In this document: positions 17,937 through 25,513 of the stretch, one piece after another | Position numbering within the stretch: the first letter of the stretch is position 1 | Layout of the letters: every line of letters starts with the position of its first letter | DNA from: BACL27 sp964203235 | GTDB lineage: Bacteria; Actinomycetota; Acidimicrobiia; Acidimicrobiales; Ilumatobacteraceae | Reading direction: 5' to 3' | DNA: 64,000 nt | NCBI GenBank assembly: GCA_964203235.1 | Contig: CAXNLE010000003.1 | Span: forward strand, 1 to 64,000 | The notes under the pieces: model-generated | The model's database searches: none | The model's input: only the letters and a program-made list of their open reading frames with translations | What the model was told of the DNA's origin: nothing | Translations under genes and position numbers: made by a program

Positions 17937-19132
17937 AGTATCTTTTCAAGTTATTCCAGATAATTTTCGGATTAGTTGTTGCTATCGCGATTCGAATTGT
18001 GTTGCCATTTCGTAACTATAAATTTGGTCGGCTGCCGAGTCACGAAATCGGACACTACGCATCAAATGTAGAAATTCACTTGTGTGAAAAAGATGCAAAA
18101 ATCCATGGCGATTCTAAAAAAACATTAGACATCTGGTACCGAAACCCAGATCACGCGGTTGCCAACAATCAACTAGACACAATGTGGTCGCGAGTAATCA
18201 AGATTTCCAATTCGCCAATTACTAGATATGCCGACGCAATTTCACGGCGATTGCCTGGCGGGTCCAAATTTTCAATTTCGCACCACGACCGAGATGCATA
18301 CGGTCTCTATGGCAAGATGCAGTCGCATATTCAATTTTCAAATTCAGAGAAAAAACAAGGTGAAGATTTTCTAAATTCTGTGAGAAATACCCCTAGCCAG
18401 AAGTTTGTGTGCTTGGCAGTTCGTGACTCATCATATAAGCGAGATCAGTTCGAGAATCGCGACATCCGTCATGATGACTATCGCAACAACGACATCAGTA
18501 ATTTTCATAATGTTGCCGAGCAATTAGTTTCAGACGGTTATCTTGTTTTCAGAATGGGCGCAAAAGTTGAGCGACTATTCGGGGTGAATGCACCGGGAGT
18601 TTTCGACTATGCATCAAACGGCATGCGAACCGATTTTCTAGATGTGTATCTTTCGGCAAACTGTGAAATTTTCATTTCAACTGTCTTGGGTATTGATTCA
18701 ATCCCAGAAATTTTTCGTGTACCGAGAGTTTTGACTAATTACATTCCGATCGCCAACTTCGGCAAGTATGGCCCACAAGATTTGATAATCCCAAAACAGT
18801 ATTGGATTGAGAGCGAGAATAGGTTTATGTCGTTCAGCGAAATTGTGGCATCAAAAAATGCGCTCGGGTCTTGCACAAGCAGTTACGAATATCAACGCGC
18901 AGGTCTAAAACTTGTTGAAAACACCCCACAAGAAATAACACTCGCGACTCAAGAGTTACTCGCCCGCAAAACTGGCACCTGGCAGGTAACTGTCGAGGCC
19001 AAGACTCTGGAAGATAAGTTCTGGTCGTTATATGACCAACTTTCGCCTCCAGGAATTAAGAGTCGTGTAGATGATCACAAACCAATAATTGGCACTGAGT
19101 TTCTTCGCGCTAACCCGCACTGGATGTTATAA
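17933..19132 (+). CDS. Putative glycosyltransferase, TIGR04372-like (copy 2)
   Basis: 399 residues. A hydrophobic N-terminus (residues ~3-27, IIFGLVVAIAIRIVLPF) could anchor the protein to the membrane. The core has FGRLPSHEIGHYASNVE, VCLAVRDSSY, DDYRNNDISNF, GYLVFRMG and a late ISTVLGIDSIPEIFRVP. It is parallel in layout to the gene that follows. A glycan-assembly role is inferred from the family and the cluster; the sugar it adds is unknown. Confidence 0.68.
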   Translation: MKYLFKLFQIIFGLVVAIAIRIVLPFRNYKFGRLPSHEIGHYASNVEIHLCEKDAKIHGDSKKTLDIWYRNPDHAVANNQLDTMWSRVIKISNSPITRYADAISRRLPGGSKFSISHHDRDAYGLYGKMQSHIQFSNSEKKQGEDFLNSVRNTPSQKFVCLAVRDSSYKRDQFENRDIRHDDYRNNDISNFHNVAEQLVSDGYLVFRMGAKVERLFGVNAPGVFDYASNGMRTDFLDVYLSANCEIFISTVLGIDSIPEIFRVPRVLTNYIPIANFGKYGPQDLIIPKQYWIESENRFMSFSEIVASKNALGSCTSSYEYQRAGLKLVENTPQEITLATQELLARKTGTWQVTVEAKTLEDKFWSLYDQLSPPGIKSRVDDHKPIIGTEFLRANPHWML

Positions 19133-19136
19133 AACT

Positions 19137-20360
19137 TTGAAGTTCAACATTGATCCCCGCCTCAGCCGGCTAGTTCGACTGACTCTTTCAATGCCATTTG
19201 CGTTGCTCTTTGTCATGTTAATTCGCGTGATTCGGCCGGTTTTTTTAGTTCGAATTGGCGTGATGCGCAGCGACCGAATTGGTCACTTCGCACTTGAGAC
19301 CGAACTCTGGCTTCTTGAACAAGAATCTGGCGTCGCCTCGCGTCCAAAGCGTTCAATTGATATTTGGTTTGCACCCGAGCCAATCGCCAATCGAGTTCTC
19401 CATAAAATGTGGAAGCAAGTGCTGACAATCTGGCCAAATTGGTTGATGGTTACGGTGTTTCGCATCAATAATTTAATCCCGGGTGCAGCCGCTCACGAGA
19501 TCAATAAAACAACTGCGACATGTTTAGATGTTCACAATTTGTTAGACGTTTACCCTCCGCGCCTCAAATTCTCTGCAGCGCAAATTGAACAAGGCCATGC
19601 AGGTCTTGCAAAGTTAGGAATGAAACCCACGGATCGATTCGTTTGTTTTATCGTTCGAGATTCGGCCTACACAAAAAAAGCATTCCCCGAAAAAGACATG
19701 TCATATCATGATTTTCGAAATTGCGATGTGGATGATTACGTTGCAGGCGCCGAGGCACTCGCAGATCGCGGCTTATTTGTATTGCGCATGGGTTCTATAG
19801 TTTCGAAGCCACTTGTCTCAAATAATCCACGCGTGATTGATTACTCAAACTCAAAAGTTCGTAGCGAATTTATGGATCTCTTTCTCGGAGCCCATTGCGA
19901 ATTTAACGTTTCTGACGGTTTAGGTTTCTACGCAATTCCTGCGATGTTTCGTCGACCGAACGCCTACGTTAATTATTCACCATTTTTTATGTACTATTCG
20001 TCTCGCGCATGCGATTTGGGTATCGCAAAAACAATGATTGACACAGCGACTGGCAAACGCCTGAATCTAACTGAGATGGGCAATCGTGGAGTCGCCAGAT
20101 TTCGTGAGACATCACAATTCGCAAAGGCTGGCGTGTCAGTTAAGAGCAACACGCCATCTGAAATTAAAGATCTGATGCTTGAGATGCTTGATCGACTCGA
20201 GAGCAAATGGTCAAGCCGGCCAGAAGACGATGAACTTCAGCGCAAGTTCTGGGAGAAGTACTCAGAAATCATCGGACCAGATCGAGAGAATTTTCATGGC
20301 GAGATTTGGTCTAAATATGGCGCACAGTTCTTGCGTGATAACCAAGACTGGATTCTCTAG
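19137..20360 (+). CDS. Putative glycosyltransferase, TIGR04372-like (copy 3)
   Basis: 407 residues from TTG 19137, just after the previous stop; an in-frame TTG at 19089 would overlap copy 2 by 44 nt, and ATG 19191 would cut the hydrophobic N-terminus. Motifs run parallel to copy 2: MRSDRIGHFALETELWL, VCFIVRDSAY, HDFRNCDVDDY, GLFVLRMG, VSDGLGFYAIPAMFRRP. Copies 2 and 3 look like an old tandem duplication with strong divergence. It is the last cluster gene; tRNA-Trp follows. Confidence 0.66.
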   Translation: MKFNIDPRLSRLVRLTLSMPFALLFVMLIRVIRPVFLVRIGVMRSDRIGHFALETELWLLEQESGVASRPKRSIDIWFAPEPIANRVLHKMWKQVLTIWPNWLMVTVFRINNLIPGAAAHEINKTTATCLDVHNLLDVYPPRLKFSAAQIEQGHAGLAKLGMKPTDRFVCFIVRDSAYTKKAFPEKDMSYHDFRNCDVDDYVAGAEALADRGLFVLRMGSIVSKPLVSNNPRVIDYSNSKVRSEFMDLFLGAHCEFNVSDGLGFYAIPAMFRRPNAYVNYSPFFMYYSSRACDLGIAKTMIDTATGKRLNLTEMGNRGVARFRETSQFAKAGVSVKSNTPSEIKDLMLEMLDRLESKWSSRPEDDELQRKFWEKYSEIIGPDRENFHGEIWSKYGAQFLRDNQDWIL

Positions 20361-20421
20361 AAATCACTGGTGCGCTCAGCGGGCGCTGGGCTAGCGTATT
20401 GAAGGTAATTAATTGCAATTT

Positions 20422-20494
20422 AGGGCAGTAGCTCAGTTGGTAGAGCGCCGGTCTCCAAAACCGATGGTCGGGGGTTCAAATCCCTCCTGCCCTG
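20422..20494 (+). tRNA. tRNA-Trp (anticodon CCA)
   Basis: Acceptor AGGGCAG/CTGCCCT, D-arm GCTC..GAGC, anticodon loop CTCCAAA (anticodon CCA), T-arm CGGGG TTCAAAT CCCTC (one mismatch-tolerant pair), discriminator G. CCA tail not encoded. It stands shortly upstream of secE, the position usual in actinobacteria, although a sulfotransferase-like gene now lies between. Confidence 0.95.
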
Positions 20495-20559
20495 CAAAAG
20501 TAAATTTGAATCGGCAATATTGAGTACCGTTTTGGTAAGAAAAATCGAAAGGCAACTAA

Positions 20560-21591
20560 TTGAACAAGTGGCCGCTTAAGAAGTTTGAAGACTTCAGTAA
20601 TGACGTCATCGTGGTCGACGGACTTTGGGGCTCAGGAAAACAGCTTGTCAGCACCCTCGTCGGCGGTTTTGAAAGAGTTGAGCACTTTAAGTACAACCCC
20701 GACTACGACTACTTATGTGCGCTTGATCATTTGGGCTCAATTGATCGAAATGCCTCAACGACCTTGTTGCAATTAATTGCGGGTAGAAATCAGTACTACA
20801 ACCTGATCGGCCGCGAGGTCAACCTGCGCTGGCGTGACGAGACTGGTCCGCGATATCACCCAACGCCTTTTAAGTTCGTGTCCAGACTCTTCAGTAAAGA
20901 TGGAGAGGCAATCGCCCTGACAATCGACGAGAAAAATATTGCCAACAACATCACTACACACTGCATCTATCCGGTGATGCAACCATTTGTTGATGCGTTC
21001 GGCTCACGACTTAAATTCGTGGAAGTAGTGCGACACCCGATTCACCTTGTTACGCATTGGTCTAGATTTCTTGAGCCTTCACGCTGGCGTCGTGTTCGCG
21101 AAATCAATTTGACAGTTGATTGTGATGGATACAAGGTGCCGTGGTTTGCCGATTCATGGGCAGAACAGTTCGCACAGTCAAGTACGTTTGATCAGGCATT
21201 ACTTTCGGTTAATTTTTTATGCAACTGGGTGATTGACAGCTATGAATCTAAGTCAGTTTCAGACGATTGTTTACATTTTATACAGTTCGAAAAATTGGTC
21301 CTTGATCCAGAGTCAGAGTTGCAAACTTTGGGTAAGTTCCTCGGCCGGCAGCAAGCCAAGGGCATCAAAAAAATTATGAGTCAAAATGCGATCCCACGAA
21401 AAAATATTGCTGACGGCCCGAAAATGGGGCAAAGTTATAGGTGGACTGCGTTAGAAAAAGACGAAAATGTTTATAGCGAGGCGATGAAGTTGATCGAGCA
21501 GCACGGGAGTGCTGAACTCGTGCAGACATTTCTAAAGACGATTACCCGGTTTAATTCGACCTGGCAGGGTCCGCTGGCCAAATATGCCTGA
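20560..21591 (+). CDS. Sulfotransferase-like P-loop protein
   Basis: 343 residues from TTG 20560, preceded by GAAAGG. The N-terminal GLWGSGKQLVSTL (about residues 22-34) is a P-loop-like 5'-phosphosulfate-binding loop, and KFVEVVRHPIHLVTHW (about 151-166) resembles the 3'-phosphate-binding R-x-P segment of sulfotransferases. A late FEKLVLDPESEL fits the same fold. It would transfer sulfate from PAPS to a glycan. It sits between tRNA-Trp and secE. No ATG start is available at the N-terminus. Confidence 0.65.
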   Translation: MNKWPLKKFEDFSNDVIVVDGLWGSGKQLVSTLVGGFERVEHFKYNPDYDYLCALDHLGSIDRNASTTLLQLIAGRNQYYNLIGREVNLRWRDETGPRYHPTPFKFVSRLFSKDGEAIALTIDEKNIANNITTHCIYPVMQPFVDAFGSRLKFVEVVRHPIHLVTHWSRFLEPSRWRRVREINLTVDCDGYKVPWFADSWAEQFAQSSTFDQALLSVNFLCNWVIDSYESKSVSDDCLHFIQFEKLVLDPESELQTLGKFLGRQQAKGIKKIMSQNAIPRKNIADGPKMGQSYRWTALEKDENVYSEAMKLIEQHGSAELVQTFLKTITRFNSTWQGPLAKYA

Positions 21592-21651
21592 CTGCCCTTT
21601 AATTATGGTGGGAAAACACAGTTGAAATCGCCGATAGGATAGAGAGCCACT

Positions 21652-21957
21652 ATGTCAATGGATCTCAATCGTCAGCAGAAACGCTCTATGCAAAAAATGG
21701 GCGAAGTTAACGAGCAAGGCGCACCGATTCGCCAAGCCCGCCCGACGGTGACTGCTAAAGCATCCAAAGAACGCGTTGGTCCATTTCAATACATTCGTGA
21801 AGTTCGCGACGAGATGCGCAAAGTTGCGTGGCCAAAATGGCCGGAAGTTCGTCGATATTCAATAATTGTGCTGGTCACCGTTGTAATCGTGACCGCTTTT
21901 GTGGGTGGATTAGACGCTGCATTTGGCATACTTTCAGGCTGGCTTTACAAAGATTAG
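21652..21957 (+). CDS. secE: Preprotein translocase subunit SecE
   Basis: 101 residues, membrane subunit of the SecYEG channel. A charged cytoplasmic N-terminus of ~55 residues precedes the conserved FQYIREVRDEMRKVAWPKWPE, the SecE amphipathic helix, and one membrane segment (RYSIIVLVTVVIVTAFVGGLD). Single-span actinobacterial form. nusG follows after 12 nt. Confidence 0.96.
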   Translation: MSMDLNRQQKRSMQKMGEVNEQGAPIRQARPTVTAKASKERVGPFQYIREVRDEMRKVAWPKWPEVRRYSIIVLVTVVIVTAFVGGLDAAFGILSGWLYKD

Positions 21958-21969
21958 GCAACCAAAAAA

Positions 21970-22638
21970 ATGACCGACGATACCACAACAACTCAACTTG
22001 CAACCGACGACATTGCTTCGCAAACTGTTGATGCAACTTTTGATCTCACAGAAGATGGTGATGACAGCGAAGTAGAACGCCCGTGGTTGCGACCCGGCAA
22101 ATGGTATGTCGTTCACTCGCAGTCTGGTTACGAAAAAAAGGTTGATGCAAACCTTAAAGCACGAATTGCTTCTTATAATCTTGCTGATCGAATTTATGAA
22201 ATCGTCATCCCAATGGAAGACGTTGTTGAATTTAAGCAAGGTCGCAAGCAAACGGTTCAGAAAAAAGTTTTCCCTGGATATTTGCTTGTTCGTTGCGAAA
22301 TGGATGACGAAACTTGGTTTTGTATCCGCAATACACCAGGTGTAACTGGCTTCGTCGGACAAAGCCAAAAAGGCAAGACCCCTGCACCGTTGTCACGCAA
22401 AGAAGTTGAAACATTCTTGTCGGCAAAAGGTGACGGCAAAGAAGCACCAAAGCGCAAGGCACCGAAACTTGATTACGAAATTGGTGAAGGCGTTCGCGTG
22501 AAAGAGGGCCCATTCGCAGACTTCTCAGGTCAAGTTGCAGAAATCAATGCGGACCACATGAAACTCAAAGTGCTTGTCAACATCTTCGGTCGAGAAACTC
22601 TCGTCGAAATGGATTTCAGCCAAGTCGCAAAGCTCTAA
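21970..22638 (+). CDS. nusG: Transcription termination/antitermination factor NusG
   Basis: 222 residues. A ~40-residue acidic extension, common in actinobacteria, precedes the NGN domain (WYVVHSQSGYEKKVDANL, KVFPGYLLVRCEM, NTPGVTGFVG). The C-terminal KOW domain has GVRVKEGPFADFSGQVAEI. It binds RNA polymerase and links it to Rho or the ribosome. It sits between secE and rplK, the usual order. Confidence 0.97.
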   Translation: MTDDTTTTQLATDDIASQTVDATFDLTEDGDDSEVERPWLRPGKWYVVHSQSGYEKKVDANLKARIASYNLADRIYEIVIPMEDVVEFKQGRKQTVQKKVFPGYLLVRCEMDDETWFCIRNTPGVTGFVGQSQKGKTPAPLSRKEVETFLSAKGDGKEAPKRKAPKLDYEIGEGVRVKEGPFADFSGQVAEINADHMKLKVLVNIFGRETLVEMDFSQVAKL

Positions 22639-22666
22639 CTAGAAACTCAAAAGAAAGAAATTCATC

Positions 22667-23095
22667 ATGGCAAAAAAAGATATTAAAGCGATCGTCAAGA
22701 TTCAGATTCCTGCGGGCAAGGCAACACCTGCGCCACCAGTTGGTACAGCGCTCGGACCTCACGGTATTCAAATCATGGAGTTCGTAAAGCAGTACAACGC
22801 TGCGACCGAATCACAGAGTGGCACGGTTGTGCCAGTTGAGATCACGATTTTTGAAGATCGTTCGTTTACATTTATTCTCAAGACGCCACCGACGCCGGTT
22901 TTATTGCGTCAAAAGGCTGGTCTTGAAAAGGCTTCAAAGAACCCTGGCAAAGAAGTTTGTGGTTCAGTAACTGAAAAAGATGTTGAAGAAGTTGCCAAAA
23001 TCAAGATGCCAGACTTAAACGCAAATGATCTTGAAGCAGCCAAACAACAAGTTCGCGGAACAGCCCGTTCAATGGGCCTGACCGTAGTGGGCTAA
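22667..23095 (+). CDS. rplK: 50S ribosomal protein L11
   Basis: 142 residues, binds 23S rRNA at the GTPase-associated centre. It has the family KIQIPAGKATPAPPVGTALG N-terminus and the C-terminal rRNA-binding VAKIKMPDLNA..AARSMG-type ending (here TARSMGLTVVG). Normal length. It lies 28 nt after nusG. Confidence 0.98.
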   Translation: MAKKDIKAIVKIQIPAGKATPAPPVGTALGPHGIQIMEFVKQYNAATESQSGTVVPVEITIFEDRSFTFILKTPPTPVLLRQKAGLEKASKNPGKEVCGSVTEKDVEEVAKIKMPDLNANDLEAAKQQVRGTARSMGLTVVG

Positions 23096-23147
23096 TAGGT
23101 CCAGTTAGCAAATACGGCTGAGAGAATTAATTAAATAAAAATCAAAT

Positions 23148-23177
23148 CCTGATTCAGAAGAACCTCATCTGGTCAGG
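23148..23177 (+). promoter_or_regulatory. Hairpin in the rplK-rplA gap
   Basis: CCTGA-TT-CAGA / TCTG-G-TCAGG forms a nine-pair interrupted stem 20 nt before the start of rplA. The 102-nt gap is unusually long for this operon. It may be an L1 autoregulatory site or a processing site; there is no T-run, so a terminator is unlikely. Confidence 0.45.
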
Positions 23178-23197
23178 CTTACAACGAGGGAGGCTTT

Positions 23198-23926
23198 ATG
23201 CCAGATAAAAATACAGATAAAAATACAGATAAAAGCCACGGCAAGAACTATCGCAATGCGGTGGCGTCTTATGATCGCGAAACATTGCACTCACCATCAG
23301 ATGCAGTAGCCAAAGTGAAGTCACTGGCCAAAGCGAAATTTGACGAAACGATTGAACTCGCTGTGCGCTTGGGTGTTGATCCACGGAAAACAGACCAGAG
23401 CGTTCGTGGCACCGTTTCGATGCCATCAGGCACTGGCAAAACTGTGCGAATTGCAGTTTTCGCAGCAGGCGATGCCGCAAAACAAGCTCGCGACGCAGGC
23501 GCAGACATTGTTGGTAGCGATGATCTTGCTGCAGATATTGAAAAAGGCAAAATGGAGTTTGACATCGTCATTGCAACTCCAGACATGATGCCGTTAGTCG
23601 GCAAGCTCGGTCGTGCACTCGGACCCCGCGGTTTGATGCCGAACCCAAAGACTGGCACCGTGACACAAGATGTTGCTCGCGCAGTCGCCGAGTTCAAAGG
23701 TGGAAAAGTCGAATACCGCACTGACCGTTATGGCAACGTGCACATTCCGGTCGGCAAAGTTAGTTTCGAAGTTGCAGCGTTGACACTTAACGTGACAGCA
23801 GTGCTTGACGAACTCAACCGCACCCGCCCAGCGGCTGCCAAAGGTCGATACATCAAAAAGATTTCGATGTCATCAACAATGGGGCCTGGCGTAAAGATTG
23901 ACCCAGCACTCATTGCTGGCGAATAA
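23198..23926 (+). CDS. rplA: 50S ribosomal protein L1
   Basis: 242 residues, the L1-stalk protein and in many bacteria a translational repressor. ATG 23198 has a strong SD, GAGGGAGG. The first ~15 codons contain a 12-bp tandem repeat giving DKNTDKNTDKS, an extension before the normal L1 start near YRNAVASYD. The signatures KFDETIELAVRLGVDPRK and MPNPKTGTVT are intact. Confidence 0.97.
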   Translation: MPDKNTDKNTDKSHGKNYRNAVASYDRETLHSPSDAVAKVKSLAKAKFDETIELAVRLGVDPRKTDQSVRGTVSMPSGTGKTVRIAVFAAGDAAKQARDAGADIVGSDDLAADIEKGKMEFDIVIATPDMMPLVGKLGRALGPRGLMPNPKTGTVTQDVARAVAEFKGGKVEYRTDRYGNVHIPVGKVSFEVAALTLNVTAVLDELNRTRPAAAKGRYIKKISMSSTMGPGVKIDPALIAGE

Positions 23927-24274
23927 CTAATCGATTAAAGCAATCATTAAAAAGCGCTGATGTCGCGGGCTAATGTCGCGACTAGTTGGTAAGCGGGTTT
24001 GATGCCCGCTATCGTGACAAGCCGAATTAGGGTTTTGAAGTAGAAGTTAAGTAATAGCAACTTAAGCAGAAATGCGAAGGTTGCCCACCGCAGAAATTTG
24101 GTCTGATCAATTGTTTAGTCGAGGCGAAAGCGCGACAAAGCATTGACAAGATAATTAACCGGAGTCGGTTAGCCAAACGAGGTGAATGAATCTGGTTTTG
24201 ACGCGAGTCGCCCAGGGTTGTTCCGTACTGCGTTGAGCACCCAAGCGTTAACTAATCAGAAAGTTTTATAAATC
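23927..24274 (+). promoter_or_regulatory. rplJ leader region (L10-leader-like) with hairpins
   Basis: 348 nt without a gene between rplA and rplJ. Two hairpins follow rplA: GTCGCG/CGCGAC (23962-23982) and AGCGGG/CCCGCT (23992-24010). A structured-looking stretch follows up to the rplJ start. In many bacteria the L10(L12)4 complex represses rplJL by binding such a leader. I identify this one by position and length, not by checking the consensus. It may also hold the rplJL promoter; I could not pick out convincing -35/-10 boxes. Confidence 0.5.
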
Positions 24275-24802
24275 ATGGCAAATCCAAGTGCGCAAAAGGT
24301 TGCGGTAGTCGCAGAAGTTCGCGAGAAACTTGTCGCTGCAAACTCGGCGATCATTACCGAATATCGCGGTATGACTGTTGGGTCTCTTGCCGCGTTACGT
24401 CGCAAGTTGCACCCACACAATGCCGAATACAAAGTTTATAAAAACACGCTTGCGCGATTTGCCGCACGTGAGGCTGGGTTCACCGAGCTTGAAGCATTTC
24501 TTAAAGGCCCAGCGGCGATTACTTTCGTCAAGGGTGACGCTTCTGCAGTAGCAAAAGTTTTGCGCGATCACGCCAAAATAAATCCTGCGCTCGTTTTAAT
24601 GGGTGGGGTTGTTGCTGGCAAAACCGTTAACGCCAAAGAGCTTCGAGCCCTTGCCGACTTGCCACCACGCGAAGTGATGTTGGCGCAATTCGCTGGCTTG
24701 CTCAAAGCACCAATGTCAAAGACAGCAAACTTGCTCGCTGCGTTGCCACGAAAAGCCGCTTACGGCCTCAAGGCACTCATCGAACAACGCGAAGCAGCAT
24801 AA
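24275..24802 (+). CDS. rplJ: 50S ribosomal protein L10
   Basis: 175 residues, base of the L7/L12 stalk. It begins MANPSAQKVAVVAEV and carries ITEYRGMTVGSLAALRRKL and YKVYKNTLARFAA, the rRNA-binding half. The C-terminal helices, with LPRKAAYGLKALIEQ, bind L12 dimers. It is separated from rplL by an 87-nt AT-rich spacer. Confidence 0.98.
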   Translation: MANPSAQKVAVVAEVREKLVAANSAIITEYRGMTVGSLAALRRKLHPHNAEYKVYKNTLARFAAREAGFTELEAFLKGPAAITFVKGDASAVAKVLRDHAKINPALVLMGGVVAGKTVNAKELRALADLPPREVMLAQFAGLLKAPMSKTANLLAALPRKAAYGLKALIEQREAA

Positions 24803-24889
24803 CGATTTAAGAAATTAAGAAATTAAATAAAACTAACTAGCTAATTAACCAACAAAATAAATAATCAAATAAAACAGGAGAACAAAGAC

Positions 24890-25270
24890 ATGGCACTTAC
24901 AAAAGATCAAATCCTTGATGGAATCTCAGAACTCACAGTTCTTGAGCTCAAAGACCTTCTTGACGCGTTCGAAGAGAAGTTCGGCGTTTCAGCAGCAGCA
25001 CCAGTGGCCGTTGCCGCAGCAGGCGGTGGAGCACCAGCCGGTGACGCAGCAGCAGAAAAAGACGAGTTCACAGTCATCTTGAAAGATGGTGGCGCGCAGA
25101 AGATTGCCGTTATTAAGGCAGTTCGCGAACTCACTTCACTTGGTCTCAAAGAAGCAAAAGACCTTGTTGATGGTGCACCAAAGCCTGTCCTTGAAAAGGC
25201 CAGCAAGGACGACGCCGCAAAGGCGAAGGCCAAGCTCGAAGAGGCCGGCGCAACCGTCGAACTCGCTTAA
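24890..25270 (+). CDS. rplL: 50S ribosomal protein L7/L12
   Basis: 126 residues. N-terminal dimerisation domain (ILDGISELTVLELKDLLDAFEEKF is split by no gap), an Ala/Gly-rich hinge (about residues 35-53) and the C-terminal factor-binding domain with KIAVIKAVRELTSLGLKEAK. It recruits translational GTPases. SD AGGAG is well placed. Confidence 0.98.
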   Translation: MALTKDQILDGISELTVLELKDLLDAFEEKFGVSAAAPVAVAAAGGGAPAGDAAAEKDEFTVILKDGGAQKIAVIKAVRELTSLGLKEAKDLVDGAPKPVLEKASKDDAAKAKAKLEEAGATVELA

Positions 25271-25274
25271 TTCG

Positions 25275-25308
25275 CGGTCGAGGCGTCCGGGTTTCCGGAC
25301 GCCGACCG
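25275..25308 (+). terminator. Strong hairpin between rplL and rpoB (attenuator candidate)
   Basis: CGGTC..GGCGTCCGG-GTTT-CCGGACGCC-GACCG makes a 14-pair stem with a tetraloop and a 2-nt bulge on the 5' side, starting 5 nt after the rplL stop. The following stretch is only moderately T-rich (TGGTCTTAATTT). In E. coli a partial terminator at the same place lowers rpoBC expression relative to rplJL, and this may do the same. The remaining ~205 nt before rpoB hold no gene. Confidence 0.65.
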
Positions 25309-25513
25309 TGGTCTTAATTTGCGAGTCTGGTGAGTTTCACCGAAAATTTGTGATTAAGGACAAAACATCGCTCTCGGCAATGTTTTCTGCTCCATAGCAC
25401 AGATAGGCTCGTAAATCGCCGTGCTTCGCCCCCTGACTAACTCAAAAAGTTTTTCAGAAGGCTATTCACTGCAAATTCCCTGCTTGCCAAGTTCTTAACC
25501 TAGGAGTACACTC

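Noticed and set aside
24803..24889. AT-rich rplJ-rplL spacer with short AAGAAATT repeats as a regulatory repeat
   Set aside because: Two short copies only, in AT-rich sequence; chance is sufficient.
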